Positions 43,842 to 55,085 of a stretch of 64,000 nt of DNA are shown one piece after another; the stretch's first letter is position 1; each line of letters opens with the position of its first letter. The notes below the pieces were generated by a model that was given only the letters and a program-made list of their open reading frames with translations, did not search any database and had not been told where the DNA came from. The DNA comes from Paratinospora sagittata (taxonomy: Eukaryota > Streptophyta > Magnoliopsida > Ranunculales > Menispermaceae): positions 16,029,670 through 16,093,669 of the forward strand of contig CM069594.1 of the NCBI GenBank assembly GCA_035771175.1, in the 5' to 3' direction. Both the position numbers and the translations under genes were made by a program.

Positions 43842-46446
43842 TCACTTGCGTTTAGGATCTGGGAATGTTTCTGATGAGGGGTCTGGGGGTGGAGATACTC
43901 TTCGACTGGTTCTATGTAATGGCTCTTCATCCGATTCATCTTCATCTTCACCTTCTAATATTCCAAGAAGATTGTCAGACTCGTGGGGTCCTTGAGGACG
44001 TGTGAAAGCTAGAACCCGTGGTGCAGGTGGAACTTTGACATCTTTCTTCTTCAACAGATGAAAGAGCATTGTAAAGCATTTCATGCTAGAGGCAATATAC
44101 CAAACAGTAGAATGCATTCTACTACTCATTGCCTTGAAGAGGTCTTCAAAGAAGCCTACAACTCCTTCCACTTGATCTGCAACTTTGATGACAGCATAAG
44201 ACAGATCCATAATGGTTGTGACAAGGAAAGGCATCTTGTTCTCCAAGTTTTGTAATTTCTCAAAAGCACGAGTAACCAAGTCTAGAATCTTGGTTAGTCT
44301 ATCATTCTCTGTTGGTGTTGGCCTTGCAGTATCTAAATTCTCCTTCAGACTGGAGATGGCCTGCAGCACCGGATCAAGCGTTGTCTTGCTTGTTACTTGA
44401 TCCAAGATAGCATCCAAAACTGATTGCAGAGTGTCAGAAATGGACTTATCTTTAGAGGATTCAGCCATTTTACCTCTCAAGCTTTGAGTTTCTTCAAGAA
44501 TTTTTTCAAAGCCTCTTCAGTTATAGCACTGGTAGCACGACTTGGCGTAGCCGACATTGTGCGACTCTATGGATCTTGAGGTCTGGTTGGAGGTTGTTGA
44601 GGAGCTACCAATCTCGACGTAACAACAACAACAAAGGCATTTATGAAATTCTTGATCTGTCGCATGTCCTCTTGAATTTTCTTAATAAATCATCAAGTGA
44701 TGATGATAGAGTGAAGCTTGATGAAGGCAAGGACTACATGACTTTTAACTGGCTGTCCATTTGTTGAGACAATTTCTTGAGCAATTCAGTTGCCTTGGTC
44801 ATGTGAGAGTTAAGTTCTTTTATCTCATTAATCTCAACTCTCTCTTAAGATTTCAGAGATTCTCGGACTTTTGACAATGTCTCATTTTTCAACTGAACTT
44901 GGTTCTGTTCCAAACGAGTCATTAGTTGAGACATGACAAAAATCTGATCTTCTCTTACTCGTCTGAGAAAGTCTTCCTCTCTAAAGAATTCATCTTTTGA
45001 CCTGCTTGTGGATGGATAAGAAGGTTGCTCATGATCGGATGAGCTTTCCTCATAAATATTTTCTGCTTGAAATTCAGCATTGGCCTCATGAAAATCTTCA
45101 ACATGATCCTCTTCGTTCATGTCATCTCCCTGATAGGGTACGATAGCCAGATCATAACCCTCTGAATTTTTACATTGGACACCATCAGACTCATTTTTCT
45201 GCGAGTCATGAGATTCCATTGATACAGGAATATCAAATGGAGATGGCGGTCTGGAGATGGTCTTATCTAAGTCCTCACTGACTCTTTCTTTGGTGATGTC
45301 TTTCATGATTGCATCAAAGGTTTCCGACTCATGCAGATGTTCTTCAACAACAACATGAGCAATCTGGATCATCTCTTCCACTGGATGTCCTTAAGCATGA
45401 ACAACTTATTCTACATATTCAATTTCTACATCATCAATTGAAACATGCTCTGGAATAACTTGGGCAGCTTCCTTCACTATTGCTGAGACATCTTCTTCTC
45501 TTGTTTCATCCTTTTCACTGGATTCACCTTCAAGTGGAACTTCTGACATTGGAAACCATCTTTTCAAAGCAGGAACATAAGTGTATCTCATCAATTTAAC
45601 AATGGTTTGACCAATGCAGTTGTATCTGCTAGTCTCCTTGAAGTTTTCTCCACTGAAATCGATGCCACATATCTTGAACAGAGTGATGAGGTACATACCA
45701 AGTGGCAGACCTCCTCCCCTACTAACCACTGTATTCATTACATGCATGAGAATGTGGGCGAGATTCACTTTCTTCTTCTCCAGAATACACCAGATTAAGA
45801 ATAATTCTAAATCATTCACATTACCCCTGCTGCCTGTCTTAGGCTAAATAATGTGGGTAATAATGTTGTGGATGATTCTGGGAATGAGTTCAAAGGACTG
45901 GTTGGTAAGCTTCTTGCCAACATAAGAATGGTCCTTTTTCCTAGAAACAAGATTAAGAGCGGCAAGGCTGTTGTAGCCTGGATACTAAACTTTATTTTTG
46001 ATAAATAAAAGTTTGTGAGCACTTTCATCATTTGGCAAAGAGAATGCTTCTGACAAGAATCCAGGAGAAATTTCAATAGATTTTCCCTTTACCACTAATT
46101 GTTTTAAGAGTTCAGAGCCGATTTTATTGACCATGTTCGCATTAAATTTTCTGACGAGGTTGGGGTACCATCTTGATTTTAAAGTAAGTAAATCAATCCA
46201 ACCTTGGAATTCAAACAAAGTGAAAATGTCTTAATGACACCTAAACCGGAAAAGTTTTGCCCTTTTTCTGCTAGAAAACGAGTTGTGTCACCATCATCAC
46301 CTCTAGATAGGAGTGTGAGACCAAAAACTGAACCAACTCAAGCCGAACTGGCTGAGGAAGCCACACCATCTGTACCCACACCTCCTACCGAAATCGCGTC
46401 TGAACCACCTCACCTACCTTCTTCTTCTCAGATGAGAAGAAAATGA
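43842..46446 (-). pseudogene. CopB accessory ORF (plant LTR-element aORF domain, long form)
   Basis: Domain part in one frame: FQGWIDLLTLKSRWYPNLV, KFNANM, VVKGKSIEISPGFLSEAF, a stop near 45988, then PRIIHNIITHII (shifted), LFLIWCILEKKKVNLAHILM. A Glu-rich linker, an acidic middle (DMNEEDHVEDFHEAN) and coiled-coil stretches (MSQLMTRLEQNQVQL; LNSHMTKATELLKKLS) follow. The last part, 44480-43842, changes frame: MAESSKDKSISDTLQSVLD, then an acidic/proline end with PDPKRK. In all about 850 codons with several stops. No enzyme motif is seen. The domain matches those of CopA and Gyp4. Confidence 0.7.
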
Positions 46447-46689
46447 GATAATGCCAAAAAACTCATGAACCGGCTATGATTGATGGAAGCTATGTCGATT
46501 TCTACGAACTGAGATAACAAGACAAGGACTGATACAATAGAGAATAGAAGATTCAGAAACAAACAGATAATAGGATTTACCAAGGATTAAAGATGATGAT
46601 TCAGTGATAAATCTGAGGCGAGTTCAGGTAAATTCTCGTTGAATCGTCCTAGGGCACAAAAGGTGGAAAGTAACAACTAAGTTTCAAAA

Positions 46690-46870
46690 GTTTGATTTTA
46701 TAGTGAGAAAGCGATAAGCTTGCTCCTGTCGCACACTCCAGCACGTGATACTTCCTAGTCACTAAAGGCGGTTTATGTTATTTTCCATTTGTGACCGAGC
46801 AGCGTCCTACTTCTGACTACCGATCATCATCGACTAGAGCTAATGTACGCGTTAGCATCCTCACTTGTCG
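46690..46870 (-). promoter_or_regulatory. CopB internal promoter-like segment upstream of the accessory ORF
   Basis: Two LTR-type units lie at about 46800-46870: GCTAA...TTAGCATCCTC and AGCAGCGTCCTAC, matching the LTR motif (for example GCTAATGCACAGTTAGCGTC near 1279). In minus sense a TATA box (CTATAAAA, 46697-46704) lies about 100 bp downstream, and the accessory ORF begins about 240 bp beyond that. This parallels the CopA internal segment, with CopB's own motif. Function is inferred. Confidence 0.5.
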
Positions 46871-47159
46871 ATACCTCTCTTCAGGACATTTAAACATTGC
46901 TATTTGGTAGATTTGACAAAATAGCCTTAAGTAACGCATGGTTGAACAATATCATAAGTTATACACCATTAACCATTCCATAATAATTTGAACATGAAAA
47001 ATTGTTTGAACATTCTAAGCATTGCATGATTAAAGAAAATTATTTATCACTGATAAAAATATTCTGATAATAGCATTTGTGATGAGAAAGACTTTTTATA
47101 CCTTTGCATAGTTTTTGACTTTTACCTCAGGGTACTGCAAAGTCCTCGATTAGAGCGCT

Positions 47160-48106
47160 CTATCTCAATTTGAAGCAGCTGAGATAGTTCATTATCTTTG
47201 TCCTCCATGCTGGCTTCTTTATCGACATTCTATCAAGAGGTCTTTCATTAAGCGTTCTGGATGTGCTTGCTAAGGATTGATGACACAGAGAGTGTATATC
47301 ATCAGCCAGTTCACATCCACTCCTGGTTGGTAAATTTGCAAGAATGTCTTCTCTCTCAGATGACGTTTCTATCCCACTCAAAATATAATAAGTTTTTTGA
47401 AAACTGATTTCAATTGGATTAGAGAACTTGTTTATAAAATCTATTTTATATTTCCAGCTCTCAGGAAAACTATTGAAAAAATATTGTACTAAAGTAGAAT
47501 GAGATAATGTTTTTCCAAAGTGTTCAAATTTATTTACAAGACGTATAAAACGTTGTAGGTTCTCATGTACAGACTCACTTTCTAGAACCCTAAATTGAGC
47601 GATTGACTCTTCTAATGTTCTAACTTGGTTTCTAGTTTCATCCCTTCTTTCCATGGTTTGGAAGAGATCATAGAGCTCTTTTAAATTCATTTCCCATGGT
47701 TCAACGAATTCAGCTTATCATTCCATCTCTTTGGATGCTTGTCACAGAAATATACTAAAGATATTTTTGCAAGTATTTCCTGATTCAGTTCTTGCATTCC
47801 GTCAAGAATGGATTGATATCTGTTGCATGTCGTATCGAGAGATTCATCTTCTGATATCTCAAAAGCATTGAATAGTCTATCAGACTCTTTGAGCTTTTCA
47901 TCTCTAGTGTTCATCTTTTCACAATGAAGTGATTTGAGAGTTTCCCAAATCTCCTTGGCACTCTCAAGATGAATTACCCTTTCTACCTCTTCCTCGGGTA
48001 GAGGACAATACAAGGCATAGACAGTTTGAGCATTAAGTTCATCATTTAGTCTTTCTTTATCTGTCCAAAGCTCAATAAGCTTGTTGGGCATGGTGTAACC
48101 ATTTAC
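47160..48106 (-). pseudogene. gag: CopB gag with two UBN2-like repeats
   Basis: First module: LIELWTDKERLNDELN, LESAKEIWETLKSLH, SDRLFNAFEISEDES, VYFCDKHPKRWNDKLN. A 1-bp shift at about 47690 leads to a second, similar module: LKELYDLFQTMERRDETRN, LEESIAQFRVLESESV, RLVNKFEHFGKTL, YFFNSFPESWKYKIDFIN. The two look like a tandem duplication of the UBN2 gag domain, a feature I do not see in CopA or CopC. The start is cut by the CopC LTR; zinc knuckles and pol are absent. Confidence 0.7.
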
Positions 48107-50093
48107 TATTGGCCCATATATGTCCAAAAAAAGGGAGGGGTGAATTGGACACTTAGTAGATTTTAACCTTTTTTTAAATTGTGCGGAATAATGAAAGCAG
48201 ATTAAACAAAGTATAGCAATGAGATACAGTAAATGTAAATGGGACAATGCAAGCAGGATTTATAGTGGTTCGGTCACGCCTACATCCACTACCTAACCTC
48301 CTCAGTTAAGATTTGTTCAAACTCCACTATACACCTCCTTACGGGTGAAGATCAAACCGGAACACTTTCTCAGCTTACAGGTGTGAAAGGACCATTTCTT
48401 TACTTACAGGTTAGAAAAAACCTATTCTCAACTTACTGGTGTGAGAAGACCGCTTACAACTTTGAGCAACACTTGCTCTGACTCAGTGACTTACCTGCCA
48501 CTACAATATGATTATAGAATGAGATATGATTCCCTTTACTCAGATCAAAGTGATACTTAAAACGCTTTGGATTGAACCTTCTATTGCCACAGATTCAGCG
48601 AAATATGTATGATGAAGTTTATGTTGAAAATAGGTTCAAATAACTGTTGCCTTCGTTAAAGGGTTTTTGAAATAATGAAGAAGAAGATCGATCAACCCAG
48701 AAGATTTGAAGTTTTTCTTTCAAAAGATCATAAGATCAAGCACAAGTGAAAGAAGTCTAACTTTCAAAAAGTGTTTTGGCGGAAACGAAAACTGTTAATA
48801 TGTTTTGAATGAATATCAGTTTCGTATTTCATTACTTCATTTTTTGCTCTGAGGCAGCACGTATATATAGGAATAACAGAGACACAATGGACTTGATAAT
48901 TTTGGAGCTCTAAATTATTTCAAATATAATGTTAACATTCTTTCCATAAATGGATTGATTCAGCTTAATGCATATTATGACGATAACACCTGAATCATCT
49001 TATCCTTTCATGAAAGAGGAAAGTTCTGACAAAGTTTTAGAACGTTTTAAAAAGTTCTGAAAAGTTGTTGTACGATTCTGAAAAGTTTTGAAAAGTATTC
49101 GTACGTTTCTAAAAAAGGTTAACAAAAATGGCAGTAATGTCAGAACAACAAAAATATATATTTTGTCATTTTGTTCCTTTGAGGGCACTCATAGAACATC
49201 AGCGTCCTACTGAACAATGAAGTGAGGGCGCTTCTAAGTAGTAAGCATCCTGACTTGTTTTGACAATTAAACGACTTAAAGCATGAGGGCGCTACTTCAC
49301 AGTAAGCGTCCTGCTTTGTTTTAAAACGCAAAACATATGAGGGCGCTACTCAAGAATAAGCGTCCTGACCTATTAAAAGCAATTTTGAAACAATGTTTAA
49401 CCACGCTGACGGACGATGAGCGTCCTGAAAGTTATTTAAGTTGATTCTAAAGATAAGGGCGCTCCTACACAAGTAGCGTCCTGATAATTCATTCAACTTA
49501 TAGCTTATCAGCGTCCTTAAAGATAGAAATCACCTAAATATAAAAGAAAATCTTTCAGCGAGTTGAAACTAAGTCAGAGTTCTGACATTTTTAAAGGTTG
49601 ATAAGCGAAAGGTCACTACTAACAAGTAAGCGTCCTTATTAATCAGATCAATTCAACCTTGAGCGTCCTAACATTTTATCAGCGTCCTGACTTATCAAGT
49701 CCATCTAAAACAATATCATCCTGAAAGACTTTATAAAAGCAATTTTTTATTTTTAGATTGAAACACGATAAAACATAAAGTAACCAGATTAAATACATGC
49801 AACCAATCGATTAAAACATGCAGGCATGCATATTGCTAAATCACATGGCATAGAAGGTGCTACAACCTATCATAATCTAATCATACAAATAAGCATCTTC
49901 AAACGATCATGGTCTTCAAGAAGATCTTTTAATACGTTCGTCGTGCATCATTGAATCTTTGATACTTTCAAGTAAGAATAGATATGCCATATGTGCAGTA
50001 ATATCATGAACAGAATGTAGTTTTGTAATCATCAAAATCTTTCATAATAAGGACATATTCTCATAAGGGACATGAGGATAATTGGTTCAACAA
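48107..50093 (-). mobile_element. CopC 3' LTR
   Basis: Minus sense TGTTGAACCAATTATCC ... CATATATGGGCCAATA (the last TGTTGG complement mutated to TATTGG on plus). 1987 bp. Contains the palindrome array at 49175-49690, a minus TATA box (CTATATATACGTG, about 48850-48863) and three looser U5 repeats at 48360-48460. It truncates CopB gag on the left. The small ORFs inside are chance. Confidence 0.9.
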
Positions 50094-50111
50094 TCTCCCC
50101 CTTTTTGATGA
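50094..50111 (-). other. CopC polypurine tract
   Basis: Minus strand ATCAAAAAGGGGGAGAT directly before TGTTGAACC of the 3' LTR. The ~270 bp between this and the pol stop at 50380 hold no gene. Confidence 0.85.
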
Positions 50112-50379
50112 TTTCGAACACATTACTGTAGGCTTTGAAGCAAGCTAATAAAGTGATGTATGTATGTATGAGATGCAGTACTAATGTTCCTTGTTTCATA
50201 TGATATGAGTATATTAGCAAGGAATGTACATAAACTATCACTAAGAATCCCCCTTAGTGTTATACTCCCACTGAGTTTATGATGTTTCAATGATAGTACT
50301 TTCTTCCCCTTTTGAAATATCAAAAAGAGTAAAGTAACATGAAATATATCTCCCCCATATGGAGGTAAGTATCAAAGTG

Positions 50380-51990
50380 CTACAGATCGTATTCATAGAA
50401 CATTTCAAGTTCTCTGCGAATATGAAGAAACTGGTCTTTTGGTAGGGCTTTAGTAAATATGTCAGCCAGTTGTTCTTTGGTTCCAATATGAGATAATACG
50501 ACTTCTCCATTTTGCACATGATCCCGTAAAAAGTGATGTCATATTTGAATATGTTTAGTTTGGGAGGGCAATAAAGGATTTTTAGATATGTTAATAGCAC
50601 TAGTATTATCACATAAAATTTCAACACATTGAATAAATATTTGATAATCCTGAAGTTGTTGCTTCATGTAAAGAACCTGAGAATAGCAACTTCCAGCTGC
50701 AACATATTCTGCTTCAGTTGTAGATAGTGCCACAGAATGTTGTTTCTTGCAGAACTAAGAAATCAGAGAATTTTCAAGAAAGTGACAAAATCTTGAGGTA
50801 CTTTTCCTATCAGTTAGACTGTCGGCATAGTCGGAGTCTACATAACTTCTGAGATCAAAAGTAGTTGGAATACCAAATTCCTAAATTTGTTGTGCCATTT
50901 ATGTATCTGAATATTCGTTTGACACATTTTAAATGAGATTTTTCGGTTCAAATTGAAATCTTGCACATAGACAGGCACTGAACATAATGTCAGGTCGACT
51001 GTTGTTAGGTACAGAAGACTTCCAATCATGCTTCTATCAAATTTTGAATGAATGGATTTACCTTTTTCATCCTTGTCTAATTTGATTGCAGAAGTACAAT
51101 GAGTGTCAATCGATTTCAAATTGTGCATTTGAAACTTTTTAACCATTTCCTTAGCATACTTTGATTGGCTTAAGAAGGTGCCTTTCGACATTCGTTTAAA
51201 TTGTAAGCTGAGAAAGTATGTAAGTTCTCCCATCATACTCATTTCAAATTCCTTCTGCATTAATTTTGAAAACTCATCACATAGTTCTTTGTTTGATGCA
51301 CCAAAAATGATATCGTTCACATATATTTGAACAATGAGCATATTATCATTGTAGTGTTTGACAAAGAAAGTTGGATCAAGTTTTCCTTTTTGAAACTTAT
51401 GATCTAAAAGAAATGAACTCAGTCGATCATACCAAGCTCTTGGAGCTTGTCTCAATCCATATAAGGCTTTGTGGTGTTTGAACACATATTCCGGGTCTTG
51501 AGCATCCTCAAACCCTGGAGGTTGTTCCACATATACCTCTTTATTGATGTAATCATTTAGAAAAGCACTCTTTACATTCATTTGGTATAAGGTAAAATCC
51601 TTGTAACAAGCGTAGGCAAGTAACATTCTTATTGCCTCTAGTCTTGCTACTAGAGCAAAAGCTTCTTCGAAGTCTATGCCTTCTTCTTGGTTGTACCCTT
51701 GTGCAACCAGTCTAGCCTCATTGCGAACAATGATGTTTTGTTCATTCTTTTTGTTCCTAAAGATCCATTTGGTTCCTATAATCGATTGATGAAAAGGTCT
51801 AGGAACTAATTTTCATACTTTGTTGTGCACAAAGTGTCCTAGTTTTTCTTGCATAGCAAGAATCCAATTTTTATCTTTCAGTGCATCTTCCAGTTTAATT
51901 GGTTCAAATAGTGATACAAAGGCAGCAAGCTCTTGATCTTTTTGAATTGAGGTTCTAGTGGATACACCTTTTTCTTGGATCTCCTAAAAT
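50380..51990 (-). pseudogene. CopC reverse transcriptase and RNase H with mutated catalytic Asp residues
   Basis: RT motifs: [83 protein letters not shown]. The first catalytic Asp is Asn (YQMNVKSAFLND, codon at 51576-51578) and YVDD is YVND (51312-51323); both are G-to-A on the coding strand. RNase H has LSTTEAEYVAAGS and DNTSAINISKN; the end EMFYEYDL stops at 50380. Stops and shifts occur near 51790, 50880 and 50535. Confidence 0.88.
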
Positions 51991-53440
51991 TTAATCTTAG
52001 GAAAGACCTTGAAGTAGTCTAGAGATTTTAGAAGATTCTAGAGATGGTTCAGGTTCAAGAACTATAACCTTGGTTGTCTTAGGTTCATCATCATCAAAAT
52101 TCAATTGCTTAAATTCATCCTCAAGACTTTTCTTATTAACATTTTCATCAAAGTTTACATGAATTGATTCTTCTACAGTTTGATTTGATTTGTTGAAGAC
52201 TCTGTAGGCTCTGCTTTGAGAAGAATATCCTAAGAGTATTCCTATGTCAGATTTAGGTTCAAACTTGTCTAGATTGACTTTATCATTTAGAATAAAACAT
52301 TTACATTTGAATACTCGGAAGTAACTGATGTTGGGTGCTCTACCCTTCCATAGTTCATATGGAGTTTTATTCAAATCTTTTCTAATCAGAACTCGGTTCA
52401 TCACATAGCAGGCAGTCTTTACAGCTTCACCCCAAAAATGATTTGCAGTGTTATACTCATTTAGCATTGTTCAACACATCTCCTACAGAGTTCTATTTTT
52501 TCTTTCAACTACACCATTTTGTTGTGGTGTCTTAGGGGCTGATAGATGGTGAGTGTAACCTTGATTGTTACAAAAAACTTCGAGATTTTTATTGACAAAT
52601 TCACCACCTCTATCACTCCTAATTATGTTGATTTTGTACCATTTTTCATTTTTGACTCTTTTATAGAATTTTATAAATGTTTCACAAGCATCAGATTTAT
52701 GAGCTAATAAAAATACTCATGTAAATCGAGTAAAGTCATCAACAATCACAAACACATATGATTTACCACCTAAGCTGTGGGTTTTGGTTGGTCCGAAAAG
52801 ATCCATGTGAATCAGTTCGAGAGCTCTAGAGGTTGATTGATGCTTCTTGCTCTTAAATGATGATCTGGTGTGCTTGCCAAGTTGACATGGTTCACAAACC
52901 TTGTCATTTGAGTAAGTTCCTTTCGGAATTCCCATGGTCAGATCATGTTTAACAATCCTAGATATGTTGTCCATATTAATATGAGCTAACCTCCTATGCC
53001 ATAGCCATGCATCATTACCAGAGATAGCACTTAAACATGTTACATTTTGTTTCTTCATGTCATTGAAGTTTGTGCAATACACATTCTTAATTCTAGATGC
53101 CATGAATGCAATAATTTTATCAACATGCTTGACAATACACCTATTTGCCTCAAATGAAATGTCATAACCTTTGTCACATAATTGACTTATGCTCAAGAGA
53201 TTATGCTTCAGCCCTTTAACATAAAGTACATCAGATATGGATAGAGAATCATTACCAATAATTCCAATGCCTTCAATATCACCTTTGATATCGTCTTCGA
53301 AGGTGACCTTTCCTCCTTTCTTCTTTTCAAGGCTCAGAAAGTTAGATCTATCTCCAGACGTGCACCTGGAACAGCCGCTGTCTAGATACCATACATCTTC
53401 ATTTTTGCATATCTACACAACATAAAATATTTTTGACTTT
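51991..53440 (-). pseudogene. CopC protease and integrase
   Basis: Protease DSGCS codons begin at 53382 and run left; GLKHNLLSISQLCDKGY follows. Integrase: WLWHRRLAHINMDN ... CEPCQLGK zinc region, then HMDLFGP (Asp), VDDFTRF, a stop near 52717, IIRSDRGGEF (Asp), PQQNGVVERKN (Glu), and the C-terminal part to GYSSQSRAYRVFN and an acidic linker. The DDE residues are intact. In-frame stops near 52717, 52490 and 52467 disrupt it. Confidence 0.88.
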
Positions 53441-55032
53441 GGTACCCATGCTTGTTTGGGTCCATGCATGTTAGCATCAGTAAGAACAGATTTTTCAATC
53501 CATGCATATTTTCTTTTCTTTCTACGTAAGACATTGCATCTAAGTATTGTATGACCTTCCCTATGACATTTGTTTCATTTTGGTCTCTTGGTCAGTATGG
53601 TGCCGTACTCTTTTTGTTTAGACCCATGAGTGTAGCTTGGTCCAGTCTTGTCGAATGCACATTTTTGTGACCCTAGCATCATGTCAAATATCTTTTGACC
53701 ATTTGTGAATTTAATCATTGTGCAGTGCAGGTCTTCTTTTTCTTTTCTAAGGGTTTTATTTTCATTTTTCAGTTTCCCAACAACTTTCTTAAGTTGTTCA
53801 TTATCTAGAGACAATTTTTCTAGCTCTTCTTGTTGGAATTCAATTTCCTCAAGAGCTTCTTCAAGACTATACTTAAGTTTTTCATTCTTCCTAATCTCTT
53901 TACTAAGTTTTGACTTAAGCTCCTGAATATAAATGTTGAACTCATGCGATTTGTCAGTAGGTTCAGTTTTTACCTCTGTGCTTGCCATTAAGCATAATGC
54001 AGCCATGTGATCTGAATCCACTTCATCTTCGCTTGAGCTTGAATCATCTCATGTGGCTTTGAGAACTTTCTTGTCTTTTTTGTAAGAGTTGATGTTCTTC
54101 TTATATTTTATGGGGCATTCACTCTTTATGTGACCTGGTTTGTTACAACCGTAACATATTAACTCTACAGGTTTAGACTTGGGTTTATTTCCTTTGTGAA
54201 ACCTTGAGTAAGAGTTATTCTTACTCTTTCTCCAAAGTAACTTATTGAACTTTCTGGATAACATAGCCATGTCATCATCTGAGTCTGAATCATTTTCATA
54301 ACCAGTTTCAGCATTGAGGGCAATTGATTTTTTTTCTTTTTCCTCAATCTTGATTGGACACATTGTCACTTTTAGTTTCATTTCATGAACCACTAATGAA
54401 GCACACAGTTCATCAAAAGTGTATTCAGCCAGATTCTTGGCTTGTTTTATGGTTGTGGCCTTGGGTTCCCATGCTTTGGGTAGATCTCTTAGAAATTTTC
54501 TAACAGTTTCTTCTTGGTCATAGATTTTTCCTAGGTTCTTCATCTCATTGATGTTTGTTGTAAACCGAGCAATAGCTTCGACTATCGAATTAGTTTCCTT
54601 CATCCTATAGGTTTCATATTTTTCAACTAACAGTTGGAGTTTTTCCTTTTTAACTTGCAAAGTTCCTTCGTGGGTGACCTCTAACTTGTTCCAGATTTAC
54701 TTAGCGGTTTCACACGCACTAACTCTATTGAACTCTTTGACTGATAAACTGCAAAACAAAATGTTTACAGTTTGGTTATTCAATAGTTTTCTTTTCTTCT
54801 CTTTAGCACTCCATTCGTCTATATCCTTTGGGACAGTAACTCCATCAACAATTTTACTAGGCGTTGGATAGCTGTGTGTCACAACATCCCACATCTCTAG
54901 ATCTTGGGCTTTAAGGTAATACCTAATCTTAGTTTTCCAGTGTGAATAGTTTTCTCCCTTGAACAGTAGTGGTCAGTTGGTGGAGTTTCCTTCACCTGAG
55001 AGATAAGTACTTCTTTCGTTTTGTCCTGTCAT
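53441..55032 (-). pseudogene. gag: CopC gag
   Basis: Start MTGQNERSTYLSGEGNS at 55032, just after the primer site, then a stop near 54975, HWKTKIRYYLKAQD, MWDVVTHSYPTP, and after a stop near 54699 the UBN2 core (WNKLEVTHEGTLQVKKE, FLRDLPKAWEPK, YTFDELCASLVVHEM). Knuckle CYGCNKPGHIKSEC is intact (about 54107-54150). A stop at 54049, a long coiled coil (LKSKLSKEIRKNEKLK onward) and a second decayed knuckle near 53560 follow. Layout matches CopA gag. Confidence 0.85.
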
Positions 55033-55070
55033 ACTCAATCAAAGATGGTAAGATACTTTGATGGTGAACA

Positions 55071-55084
55071 TGCTCTGATACCAA
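55071..55084 (-). other. CopC primer-binding site (tRNA-Met type)
   Basis: Minus strand TTGGTATCAGAGCA, one base after the LTR end: exact match to the usual plant TGGTATCAGAGC primer site. Confidence 0.93.
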
Positions 55085-55085
55085 G

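Larger units (their letters stand above)
29558..48106 (-). mobile_element. CopB: Ty1/copia element with accessory ORF, pol deleted
   Basis: In minus sense: gag (48106-47160), no recognisable pol, an internal promoter-like segment (about 46690-46870), an accessory ORF (46446-43842), polypurine tract and a 3' LTR (43280-29558) that is split by Gyp4 and a foldback element. The 5' LTR and primer site are missing where CopC's LTR begins at 48107. The ~290 bp at 46871-47159 and the stretch 43296-43841 show only decayed tails. Confidence 0.75.

Noticed and set aside
46204..46446. Plus-strand proline-rich ORF in the CopB accessory region
   Set aside because: Antisense to the accessory ORF, whose minus-strand reading continues through the same bases.
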